Source: VXYL01 sp965116345 (GTDB lineage: Bacteria; Pseudomonadota; Gammaproteobacteria; Pseudomonadales; Azotimanducaceae). From it: a DNA stretch of 64,000 bases. Numbering within the stretch: the stretch's first letter is position 1; every line of letters begins with the position of its first letter. This document shows positions 25,854 through 33,168 of the stretch, piece after piece. The DNA lies in NCBI GenBank assembly GCA_965116345.1, contig OZ220680.1, positions 1,922,001-1,986,000 of the forward strand, in the 5' to 3' direction. The notes below the pieces were generated by a model that was given only the letters and a program-made list of their open reading frames with translations, did not search any database and had not been told where the DNA came from. The position numbers and the translations under genes are program-made.

Positions 25854-26687
25854 ATGCGGGTCGATCACCACACCATCGCTTCGGCCTCAAAGCAGTTGCG
25901 CCTTGGCGACCGCCCGCTCATGGTTCATAGCAGCCTCGCGTCTTTCGGCAATTTCCGTGTTGGGCCCCAGGCGGTCCTCCGGGGTCTGCTCGAAGGTGGC
26001 CGGACGATCCTGGTGCCGTCCTTTTCGTGGACATTCGGCGTCCCGCGGCCCGCCCACCAAGCCGCTCTCCAGCACAACGGGATCGAAGCTGGTTTTGAGG
26101 GCCCAACAGCCGGCGTTGGTCTCGTGTACACGCCGACGTGTCGTGAGGTCGACCGAGACATGGGTGCTGTTGTGGCGACTCTTCTACGGATGCGTGGTAG
26201 CGCGAGGGGTATGCACCCGCTCAACTCGTTCTCGGCGGCCGGCCCCGATGCCGAAGTCATCGTCGGCGGGCAGACCGGATCGGACGTCTATGCGCCCATC
26301 AGGGAGTTGGCACGTCGCCGCGGCAACATACTCCTGATGGGAGTGGGACTTGAATCGATGACCGCCCTACACGCTGCCGAGGAACTGGCGGGCCGACGGC
26401 TCTTTCGGCGCTGGGCCAACGCATCCGACGGCGAAGCGGTCGCTGTTGCGGTCGGCGGTTGCTCCCGAGGTTTCGGCGCCTTCGACAACGTGCTGGCCGA
26501 ACTTGAGCGGCGCCAGGTTGTGGGTGGGAGTGTCTGGCGCGTGTTTCCGGCACAAGCTGCGATCGATCTCGCCGCCGCGGCCATCGAGGCGCGACCGGTA
26601 CTGACTCGCTGCAACCGGGAGTTTTGTATTCGCTGCACCGATGCCATTGCAGGAGGCCCGGTGCGCGTTGATATGGCCGACCTATAG
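25854..26687 (+). CDS. AAC(3)-family N-acetyltransferase
   Basis: 277 residues. Belongs to the aminoglycoside 3-N-acetyltransferase (antibiotic_NAT/YokD) fold: MVHSSLASFGNFRVGPQAVL, RTILVPSFSWTFG, HPLNSFSAAGPDAEVI and ILLMGVGLESMTALHAAEEL align with the family's acetyl-CoA and substrate blocks. The His-Pro-x-x-Ser-Phe and x-x-x-Leu-His-x-x-Glu elements are present. Many chromosomal members act on other amines, so drug resistance is only one possibility. Adjacent to a CoA transferase, which fits a small CoA-thioester pathway. The C-terminus has a Cys cluster (RCNREFCIRCTD) that could bind metal. Confidence 0.8.
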   Translation: MRVDHHTIASASKQLRLGDRPLMVHSSLASFGNFRVGPQAVLRGLLEGGRTILVPSFSWTFGVPRPAHQAALQHNGIEAGFEGPTAGVGLVYTPTCREVDRDMGAVVATLLRMRGSARGMHPLNSFSAAGPDAEVIVGGQTGSDVYAPIRELARRRGNILLMGVGLESMTALHAAEELAGRRLFRRWANASDGEAVAVAVGGCSRGFGAFDNVLAELERRQVVGGSVWRVFPAQAAIDLAAAAIEARPVLTRCNREFCIRCTDAIAGGPVRVDMADL

Positions 26688-26734
26688 GCAACTGTGTCTC
26701 ACCGCATTGCCCTTTGCCGGCATGAGGAAAACGC

Positions 26735-27154
26735 TCAACGTGTCGCCGACCGATACCCCGTGAGCTTGTAGGTGACGATCGCCGTTGCGACTTCCTCGCC
26801 GGCGCTGTTGCGGACGCTGACGTCGCCGGTGCACAGGGTGCCGCCGCGGCGGCGGACGGTGGCGGTTGCGATCAGGTCGGTGGCCACCGCCAGGTTGAGG
26901 AAGTTGATCGTGAAGCCCACGGTCGCACCCCGCGATGCGGGTGTGACGTCGGGCGACGACCAGAAGGCCGCGGTGGCGGCGATATCCACCAGCGAGCTGA
27001 TGGCGCCGCCGTGTACGCGTCCGACACCGAGTTCTCCGCGATAGGGCAGCTTGACCACGACGCGGTCGTTGTCGTGCTCGAGCAGTTCGACCCCGAGCAT
27101 CGACGCGAAGCTCTCGTTGGCGATACGCACAACCGTGCTGTTGTCGACATTCAT
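26735..27154 (-). CDS. PaaI-type hotdog-fold thioesterase
   Basis: 139 residues from ATG 27154 (MNVDNSTVVRIANESFASML). Hotdog fold: VHGGAISSLVDIAATAAFWS is the central helix with the PaaI-type HGG and Asp pattern, followed by TVGFTINFLNLAVATDLIAT and ATVRRRGGTLCTGDVSV. Probably hydrolyses an acyl- or aryl-CoA. Last gene of the haem operon, overlapping the amine-oxidase gene by 4 bases; a direct haem role is not obvious. Confidence 0.85.
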   Translation of the reverse strand: MNVDNSTVVRIANESFASMLGVELLEHDNDRVVVKLPYRGELGVGRVHGGAISSLVDIAATAAFWSSPDVTPASRGATVGFTINFLNLAVATDLIATATVRRRGGTLCTGDVSVRNSAGEEVATAIVTYKLTGYRSATR

Positions 27155-28512
27155 CCGACGATCTCCTGTGCTACCCGTTCGCCCGATTCCATCGCTCCCT
27201 CCATGCCCCGGTCTACGCGGGCCAGGTGCTCGCCGCAGAAGTGGATGCGACCGTGGGGTGCGCCCATGGCCGCCGCGAACCGGGCGACTTGACCCGGTCT
27301 GAAGTAGGCCCAGCCACCGCCGGCGAATGGGTCCGCGCCCCAGCTTTGGCGGCCGATGTACTCGAGTTGTCCGCGGGCGGCCGGACGCACGGCTTCGACC
27401 GCTTCCACGACCATGCCGGCGGCACGTGCCGACGACACCGCATCCAGCCGCCGGGCATTCGGCCCCATGGTCCACGCGGTGAAGCCCGTCACCGCCTGCG
27501 GATCCTCGCCCCGTCGCGCCGCCGCGAACATGCCGGCGACGCCGTCCGTGAAGAGGCTCGGGGCATGGCCGTCGAGTTCCCAGAATCTCGACCTCGCGGC
27601 GAAGTAGAGCTGGGTCATGGGTTGACCGGGTAGCTCCGCCACGGCTTCGGCCTGCACACCCGAGAGGGCGGGCTCGAAGGCGATGTTCCTGAGTGCACCG
27701 AAGGGCACGGCGCACACTACGTGAGATGCGCGGTGCACGGTACCGTCGGCGCAGCGCACGCTCGCCACAGCCCCGACGCTGTCGATGGCGACGACCGCCT
27801 TCGACAACCGCACCTCGTCGGCAAGCGCGGTTGCCATGGCGTCCGGGAGACGTTGGGCACCGCCCAGGACCGTGTAGCCGACAACGCCGGCGGGCGCGTG
27901 TCGGCGTTGCGCCGTGGAGAATGCCGCCCGGCCCAGCATCATCAACGCGGAGATGTCGCGGGCGTCTTCGCCGTAGCTGGAATTGAGCCCGTAGCCCAGC
28001 GCCACGGCGCGTTCGTCGAGTCCGAGGTCCGTCATCCAGTCGTGCATGGACACATCGAGGTGCCGTGCGTCCGACTCGAGCCAGGCCCCGGGACCGGACA
28101 GCGGGTTGTGCCGCGAGGTCAGCACTCGGGCGTAGGTCCACGGCATGTGTTCCCTGTCCGCTTCCGGGAACGGGTTCGCGGGATGTGCGGGCCAGTCGGC
28201 CTGGCGGACGATCTCGCCGTCGAGCACAAGGTCCTGCTCGCGGAAGAAGCCGAGCATCGCCGTGGCGTCCACGAGTCGTTCGCCATGACGCCGCACCGCG
28301 TCGATGACCCGGCGGTAGCCTGCACCGACGGTCGTGCCGCCAGCTTCCTCCACGTCGTCGCCACGGCGGATCGAACGCACGCGTCCGCCGATGCGGCCCT
28401 TGGCCTCCAGTACCTCGACATCGCAGCCGGCTTCCTGCAGCCGCAGCGCGGCGGTGAGTCCGGCGAGTCCCGCGCCGATCACGACCACGTCGCGGTTTCG
28501 CTCGAGGCTCAT
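27151..28512 (-). CDS. FAD-dependent amine oxidase-family protein in the haem operon
   Basis: 453 residues from ATG 28512 (MSLERNRDVVVIGAGLAGLT). FAD-binding GxGxxG motif near residue 13, then LEAKGRIGGRVRSIRRGD, and the C-terminal flavin block IHFCGEHLARVDRGMEGAME. These are monoamine/polyamine-oxidase features. Protoporphyrinogen or coproporphyrinogen oxidases (HemY/CgoX) belong to the same superfamily. No recognisable oxidase for the pathway is otherwise seen in this operon, so this gene, coupled by 4-base overlap to hemH, is a candidate for that step. The MAO-like C-terminus argues for caution; it may instead oxidise an unrelated amine. Confidence 0.8.
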   Translation of the reverse strand: MSLERNRDVVVIGAGLAGLTAALRLQEAGCDVEVLEAKGRIGGRVRSIRRGDDVEEAGGTTVGAGYRRVIDAVRRHGERLVDATAMLGFFREQDLVLDGEIVRQADWPAHPANPFPEADREHMPWTYARVLTSRHNPLSGPGAWLESDARHLDVSMHDWMTDLGLDERAVALGYGLNSSYGEDARDISALMMLGRAAFSTAQRRHAPAGVVGYTVLGGAQRLPDAMATALADEVRLSKAVVAIDSVGAVASVRCADGTVHRASHVVCAVPFGALRNIAFEPALSGVQAEAVAELPGQPMTQLYFAARSRFWELDGHAPSLFTDGVAGMFAAARRGEDPQAVTGFTAWTMGPNARRLDAVSSARAAGMVVEAVEAVRPAARGQLEYIGRQSWGADPFAGGGWAYFRPGQVARFAAAMGAPHGRIHFCGEHLARVDRGMEGAMESGERVAQEIVG

Positions 28513-29597
28513 CCGGCGGGCGTTCCCGTGGTCGTCTCCATGCCGCACAGCGTCGGCAACCGGGCGGCCGGACGACCCCGGAGACAGCAATCCACGGCAC
28601 AGAAGTCCGGGCTCGGTCCGCGGCGGCCGAGAGTCGGACGCTCAGGGCACGCGGCCATCCGCTCCTCGATCAAGCGACGCACCATGCCGACGTATTCTGG
28701 ATGCGAACCCACCGTGGCGGCGCGAACGAAGCGCAGTCCGAGCTCCTCGCCGATCTCACGGGCTTCCACATCGAGATCGAGTACGACTTCCATGTGATCG
28801 CAGACGAAGCCGATGGGCACGACCACCACGGTGTCGATGCCCTGGTCCGACGCGACGACCATCGCGTCCTCCACCGTGGGTTCCAGCCAGGGATCACCCG
28901 AGCGAGCGTTGTTGCTCTGGTAGGCGAGGCGCCAATCTTCCCGACCGACGGCATCGGCCACCAAGCCACACGCTTCGGCGAGTTGGGCTTCGTAGTCCGA
29001 GTTCCTTGCCATCGCCAGGGGGAGAGAGTGAGCCGAGAACAGCAATGTCGCGTTGTCGCCAGCGGTCGCCAGCGTTGCTCGCACCCGATCGGTGACGGCG
29101 GCGATGAATCCCGGATGGTTGTAGGGCAGCCGCAGCTTGTCGATCTCAAGCGCCGGCGAGCCGGCCTCCATCAAGGCGGCATGCAGATTCTCGCGATACT
29201 GTCGGCAGCCGCTGTAGGAGCCGAACACGCTGGTCACGAATGCGATGGCGCGCTCGATGCCGTCCGCCGCCATCCGGCGAAGCGCATCGGCGAGGAAAGG
29301 CGCCGAGTTCCGGTTCCCCCAGTAGACCGGGAGCCTTGGCCCGCAGGCGGCGAGTTCGCCCTCGAGTGCGGCGATGAACTCGCGCGTGTGTGCATTGATC
29401 GGGCTGACCCCGCCGAAGCGCGCGTAGCGGGCGGCGATGCGTGCCTTGACCGGTGGCGGTACCGGGCGTCCCGCGAGCACGCGGTCCAGGAAGGGCATGA
29501 CCTCGTCCGGTCCCTCGGGGCCGCCGAAGGACACCACAAGGACTGCGTCGTAGCCGCGCGCTTCGTCGTCGAAGCCTTCTTGCGACCCTCGGGTCAC
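28509..29597 (-). CDS. hemH: Ferrochelatase (probably coproporphyrin type)
   Basis: Inserts ferrous iron into a porphyrin. I chose the GTG at 29597, which overlaps the hemQ stop as GTGA, giving 362 residues; a GTG at 29615 would add six. Family blocks: AVLVVSFGGPEGPDEVMPFL, YWGNRNSAPFL, SVFGSYSGCRQYREN, LLFSAHSLP (active-site His) and VCDHMEVVLDLD (active-site Glu). The overall pattern resembles actinobacterial-type enzymes. A Cys-rich C-terminus (ERMAACPER ... PDFCAVDCC) recalls the [2Fe-2S] ligand cysteines of some ferrochelatases. With hemQ upstream, the substrate is more likely coproporphyrin III than protoporphyrin IX; that is inference. Confidence 0.93.
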   Translation of the reverse strand: MTRGSQEGFDDEARGYDAVLVVSFGGPEGPDEVMPFLDRVLAGRPVPPPVKARIAARYARFGGVSPINAHTREFIAALEGELAACGPRLPVYWGNRNSAPFLADALRRMAADGIERAIAFVTSVFGSYSGCRQYRENLHAALMEAGSPALEIDKLRLPYNHPGFIAAVTDRVRATLATAGDNATLLFSAHSLPLAMARNSDYEAQLAEACGLVADAVGREDWRLAYQSNNARSGDPWLEPTVEDAMVVASDQGIDTVVVVPIGFVCDHMEVVLDLDVEAREIGEELGLRFVRAATVGSHPEYVGMVRRLIEERMAACPERPTLGRRGPSPDFCAVDCCLRGRPAARLPTLCGMETTTGTPAG

Positions 29598-30334
29598 CGG
29601 GAACCGGACTGCCACGCCACGCGGCCCACGAAGAACGGTCCGAGGCGGTCGAGGTACTGTGAAGTCTGTTCGGTGGCGCGCATCTCGCGCACGAGCGCCG
29701 ACAGCGGATGCAGTTCGGCACCGAGGAGTCCGATGACGAAGTCGTTGTCGTTGCGGTCGAGGCCATGGCAGGCGAGACGCACGTCGGCCGCGAGCCCGGC
29801 CTCACCGTAGCGGCGCCCGATGCTGCCGTGTTCGCCGAGAATCCCCCGCTGGCGGTCATCGGACAAGCGGTAGAACGACTTGCTGCGCTGCAGCGGATAC
29901 CAGACCACCCAGCGCAGTTCCGGGTTCACTACGCGGCTCCGCGGCCGGTCGAACAACACCTCCTCTAGGTCGGACTCGTAGCCGATCGAATAGGTCCGCC
30001 CGAGCATGTCGAACTCGGGCTTGCGGGTCATCGCCGCGAACGGTCCGGCGTTGAAGCGTTCGCGCAGCGTGGTGACGAAGACCGTCGGATCCTCGGCCAT
30101 GGCGAGGATGCCGATACCGCGGGGGTCGTTGACGTCCTCGTACAGCGCCCCCTCGATGCCGGCGGCGGCGAGCGCCTCCGCCGCCGCGTCCGCCGGGCCC
30201 TCCCAGGCCGTGAAGTTCATGAACAATCGCCGGTCGAGTGAAATCGGCTGGCCTCTGCTGCGGCCCTTCTCGGCCAGGTCCGGCGAGTCGCTCCGTGCCG
30301 CGTGCTGTTCGCTGTCGCGCTCTTCGCTACTCAT
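29594..30334 (-). CDS. hemQ: Coproheme decarboxylase / chlorite-dismutase-family protein
   Basis: 246 residues from ATG 30334. The first 35 residues are hydrophilic and disordered-looking (MSSEERDSEQHAARSDSPDL). The chlorite-dismutase-like domain follows: FMNFTAWEGPADAAAEALAA, then VVWYPLQRSKSFYRLSDDRQ, EHGSIGRRYGEAGLAADVRL, ACHGLDRNDNDFVIGLLGAE and a closing LDRLGPFFVGRVAW. HemQ/ChdC decarboxylates coproheme to haem b in the coproporphyrin-dependent pathway. The start overlaps the hemE stop by 8 bases. This pathway is standard in Gram-positives and unusual in gammaproteobacteria. True chlorite dismutase is less likely given the haem genes around it. Confidence 0.9.
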   Translation of the reverse strand: MSSEERDSEQHAARSDSPDLAEKGRSRGQPISLDRRLFMNFTAWEGPADAAAEALAAAGIEGALYEDVNDPRGIGILAMAEDPTVFVTTLRERFNAGPFAAMTRKPEFDMLGRTYSIGYESDLEEVLFDRPRSRVVNPELRWVVWYPLQRSKSFYRLSDDRQRGILGEHGSIGRRYGEAGLAADVRLACHGLDRNDNDFVIGLLGAELHPLSALVREMRATEQTSQYLDRLGPFFVGRVAWQSGSR

Positions 30335-31343
30335 GGCGAACCTCGCCGTGCACGGCTTCGACGAGCGCCTCGATGCTCTCGAGGGGCGTCTCGGGCAACA
30401 GGCCGTGGCCCAGGTTGACGATGTGGCCACGCCCACCCACACGGCGCAGCAGGTCTTTCGCCACCGCACGGGTCGGTGCCGCACCGCCGAGCAGGACGGC
30501 GGGGTCGATGTTGCCCTGCACCGCGCGCGCCGGCCAGCGGCCTTGGGCAGCGGCGATGTCCTCGCGCCAATCCACGCTGACCACTTCGGCGGGCAGCTCA
30601 GCGTAGGCATCCACCAGGTGCGGTGCGTTTTGCACGAACAGGATCCTCGGCACCCCGGCCTCGCCCACGGCAACGAGCATCGACTCCAAGTGGGGACGGA
30701 TCAACCGTTGCCAGTCGGTCAGCGACAGCAGTCCCGCCCAGGAGTCGAACACCTGCACGGCATCGGCACCCGCGCGCGCCTGCGCGATCAGGTAGGCGGC
30801 CATCGCGGCCGACAGTTTCGCGAGAAGCGCGTCGAGAAGGTCGGGCTCGGCGGCCGTGAAGGCGCGCAGCGTGGGGAAGTCCTTGACCCCCCGGCCCTCC
30901 ACCAGGTACGCCGCCAGGGTCCACGGCGCGCCGCAGAAGCCCAGCACCGCCACCTCAGCCGGCACCGCGCCGCGCACCGTCCGAACCGTCTCGATCACCT
31001 CCGGGGCCATTTCGCCAGGGTCCGGGGAGCGGAGCCGATCCACGCCAGACGGGTCGCGGATGGGATCGGCCACCACCGGGCCCGGCGCGAAATCGAACTC
31101 GACCCCCAATGCCGGCAGCGGGCTCATGATGTCCGCGAACACAATGGCGGCATCGAAAGGGAAGCGCTTGAACGGCAACAGGCTCACCTCGGCCGCCAGT
31201 TCGGGCGTACCGGACAAGGTCTTGAACGAGTGCGACTGGCGCAGTGCCCGGTACTCCGGCAGGCAGCGCCCGGCCTGGCGCATGATCCACAGCGGACGCC
31301 GTGCAACCGGCTCGCCGCGGATGGTGTCGAGGAGCAGGTTCAC
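30327..31343 (-). CDS. hemE: Uroporphyrinogen decarboxylase
   Basis: Converts uroporphyrinogen III to coproporphyrinogen III. 338 residues from GTG 31343 (GTGA overlap with the response-regulator stop). N-terminal signature RPLWIMRQAGRCLPEYRALR; catalytic Asp in DAAIVFADIMSPLPALGVEF; then GFCGAPWTLAAYLVEGRG, VQVFDSWAGLLS, VQGNIDPAVLLGG and the closing HIVNLGHGLLPETPLESIEA. Length and motifs are standard. It supplies the substrate where the two haem branches diverge, consistent with hemQ and hemH directly downstream. Confidence 0.97.
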   Translation of the reverse strand: MNLLLDTIRGEPVARRPLWIMRQAGRCLPEYRALRQSHSFKTLSGTPELAAEVSLLPFKRFPFDAAIVFADIMSPLPALGVEFDFAPGPVVADPIRDPSGVDRLRSPDPGEMAPEVIETVRTVRGAVPAEVAVLGFCGAPWTLAAYLVEGRGVKDFPTLRAFTAAEPDLLDALLAKLSAAMAAYLIAQARAGADAVQVFDSWAGLLSLTDWQRLIRPHLESMLVAVGEAGVPRILFVQNAPHLVDAYAELPAEVVSVDWREDIAAAQGRWPARAVQGNIDPAVLLGGAAPTRAVAKDLLRRVGGRGHIVNLGHGLLPETPLESIEALVEAVHGEVRHE

Positions 31344-32068
31344 GAGCTGGCCACCAGTGTCTCGGGTTCGCGGGTGAACCGGTAGCCGACCCCGCGAATG
31401 GTGTGCAGGTGCGTGGGCGCTTCCGGGTTGCGTTCAAATCGCCTACGCAGGCGAACGATGAAGTTGTCGATGGTGCGCGTGGACGGAAACACCTCGTAGC
31501 CCCAGACCTTGTCGAGTATGTCTTCACGACCGACGACCTCGTCGGTGCGTTCCGCCAGGAGCTTCAGAATCATCGCCTCCTTGTGGGTCAGGACGTGCTC
31601 TCCACCGTCCCAGGCCTGGGCGCGGTAGGTGTGGAAATCCACCGTGTTGCCGCCGAAGCGCAGCTTCGCGGTACTGTCGTGGTACCACCTCGTGCGGCGC
31701 AGGATCGCCGCGATCCTGAGCAGCAGTTCCTGGCGATGGAAGGGCTTGACGAGATAGTCGTCGCCGCCGGCCTCGAGTCCGCGGATGCGGTCCTCCGGTG
31801 CACCGCGAACCGTCAGGAACAGCACCGGTGTCTCGACGCCGTCTTCGCGCAACGCCCGGCAGAGCTCGAGTCCGTCCATCTCCGGCATCGCGACATCGAG
31901 CACGATCAGGTCGAAGGACTCGGCCCGGGCCGCGCGCAGACCCTCGGCGCCGTCGGCGGCGGTTTGTGCCACGTAACCCTCCGCGAGCAGGTTCTCGCGG
32001 ATGCCGGCGGCGAGGTGGACTTCGTCGTCGACGACGAGAATCCTCGCTGGACGGTGTTCGGCGCCCAT
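31340..32068 (-). CDS. OmpR/PhoB-family response regulator in the haem operon
   Basis: 242 residues from ATG 32068 (MGAEHRPARILVVDDEVHLA). Receiver domain: paired Asp at the start, phospho-acceptor Asp in LIVLDVAMPEMDGLELC, Thr in LFLTVRG and Lys in DDYLVKPFHRQELL. The winged-helix output domain spans about residues 130-240 (LTHKEAMILKLLAERTDEVV, SRTIDNFIVRLRR-like RTIDNFIVRLRRRFER, TIRGVGYRFTREPE). Five bases after the kinase gene and overlapping hemE by 4 bases. Its position between hemA and hemE suggests control of, or by, haem supply. Confidence 0.92.
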   Translation of the reverse strand: MGAEHRPARILVVDDEVHLAAGIRENLLAEGYVAQTAADGAEGLRAARAESFDLIVLDVAMPEMDGLELCRALREDGVETPVLFLTVRGAPEDRIRGLEAGGDDYLVKPFHRQELLLRIAAILRRTRWYHDSTAKLRFGGNTVDFHTYRAQAWDGGEHVLTHKEAMILKLLAERTDEVVGREDILDKVWGYEVFPSTRTIDNFIVRLRRRFERNPEAPTHLHTIRGVGYRFTREPETLVASS

Positions 32069-32073
32069 TGTCG

Positions 32074-33168
32074 TCAGGCGGCCGGCCAGGTGACGGTCAG
32101 CCGCGCGCCCCGCCCGGGTCCCTCGCTCCTCGCCTCCACCCGCGCATCCGACAGTTCGGCGAGTCGGCGAACCACATAGAGTCCGAGCCCGGTGCCCGGC
32201 ATGGGGGTCTCCGCCGCCTCTCCCGAGCGGTAGAACTTGTCGAAGATCAGGCCTGCCTCCCGGGGCGGGAAGCCCGCACCGTCGTCGGCGACGACGATGG
32301 TCACCGTGGAACCTTCCACTCGCGCCTCGATGCTGATCTCCCGACCTTCTCCCACGACGCACGCCTTGACGGCATTGTCCAGAAGGTTGCGGAGCACGCT
32401 CTCGATGGCCAGCGGATCGGCGTCGAGGTCGACATCGGGCACGTCCACGAGGATGTCGATCCCATGGCTTCCCGCCTGCGCCGAGTGTTCGGCCCGGGCG
32501 GCCTCGACGACGGCCCGGAGCGAGACGTTCTCGCGGCGCAGACCGATGCGGTCATCGTCGACGCGCGCGGTGTCGAGCAGGTTGTCGACGAGGCGCAGCA
32601 GGCGATCGCCATCCTCCACCAATCGCCCTCCCAGGCGGCGGCTGTCCTCGTCGCCGCCGCGTACGGCGAGCGTCTCCGCCGACAGCCGCATGCTGGCCAG
32701 TGGGCTCTTGAATTCGTGGGATACGGCGGCGATAAAGTTCTGCTGCCGACGGCGCAACTGGGCGTCGTGGCGAATGGCCCGGGTGAGCACCGACATGCCG
32801 ACGAGCAAAACCAGGAGGAAGAAGCCTCCCTCCCAGGCGTAGCGGTTGATCCGGGATGCGACTTCATCGGCCAGCCGATCAACGGCCTCGGGACGGACCG
32901 ATACGGTGCCGGCGACGGGGTCGAAGACCAGGTGCGGGAGATCGTCGGCAACCTGGGCCCAGCCGGCACGCCCCGGAGCGGCACCGTCAGCCAGCAATGC
33001 GGTCACCGCCTTGGCGTCGGCCTCGAAGAGCGCGACAACGCGATCCTGTTCATCCCAGGCCAGCCACCGTTGGTCCGCGATCCACCATGCCACCTGCGCG
33101 GTGGCGACAACGAGCATCGCCAGGAACCCCGTCTGCAGTGCCTTGGTCGGATCACGCTTCAGTATCAT
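32074..33168 (-). CDS. Membrane sensor histidine kinase in the haem operon
   Basis: 364 residues from ATG 33168 (AGGGAG 7 bases upstream); an ATG at 33186 is the alternative. Two membrane spans (FLAMLVVATAQVAWWIA and GGFFLLVLLVGMSVLTRAI) bracket a periplasmic sensor of about 90 residues (AWDEQDRVVALFEADAKAV onward) that I do not recognise. Cytoplasmic part: H-box FIAAVSHEFKSPLASMRLS, N-box SVLRNLLDNAVKACV, G1 VVADDGAGFPP, F-box IFDKFYRSG, G2 GTGLGLYVVRRLAELS. Overlaps the end of hemA by 17 bases and is followed by its response regulator. Confidence 0.92.
   Translation of the reverse strand: MILKRDPTKALQTGFLAMLVVATAQVAWWIADQRWLAWDEQDRVVALFEADAKAVTALLADGAAPGRAGWAQVADDLPHLVFDPVAGTVSVRPEAVDRLADEVASRINRYAWEGGFFLLVLLVGMSVLTRAIRHDAQLRRRQQNFIAAVSHEFKSPLASMRLSAETLAVRGGDEDSRRLGGRLVEDGDRLLRLVDNLLDTARVDDDRIGLRRENVSLRAVVEAARAEHSAQAGSHGIDILVDVPDVDLDADPLAIESVLRNLLDNAVKACVVGEGREISIEARVEGSTVTIVVADDGAGFPPREAGLIFDKFYRSGEAAETPMPGTGLGLYVVRRLAELSDARVEARSEGPGRGARLTVTWPAA

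Noticed and set aside
29594..30334. True chlorite dismutase
   Set aside because: It is co-translated with hemE and hemH, which fits coproheme decarboxylase much better than perchlorate respiration.
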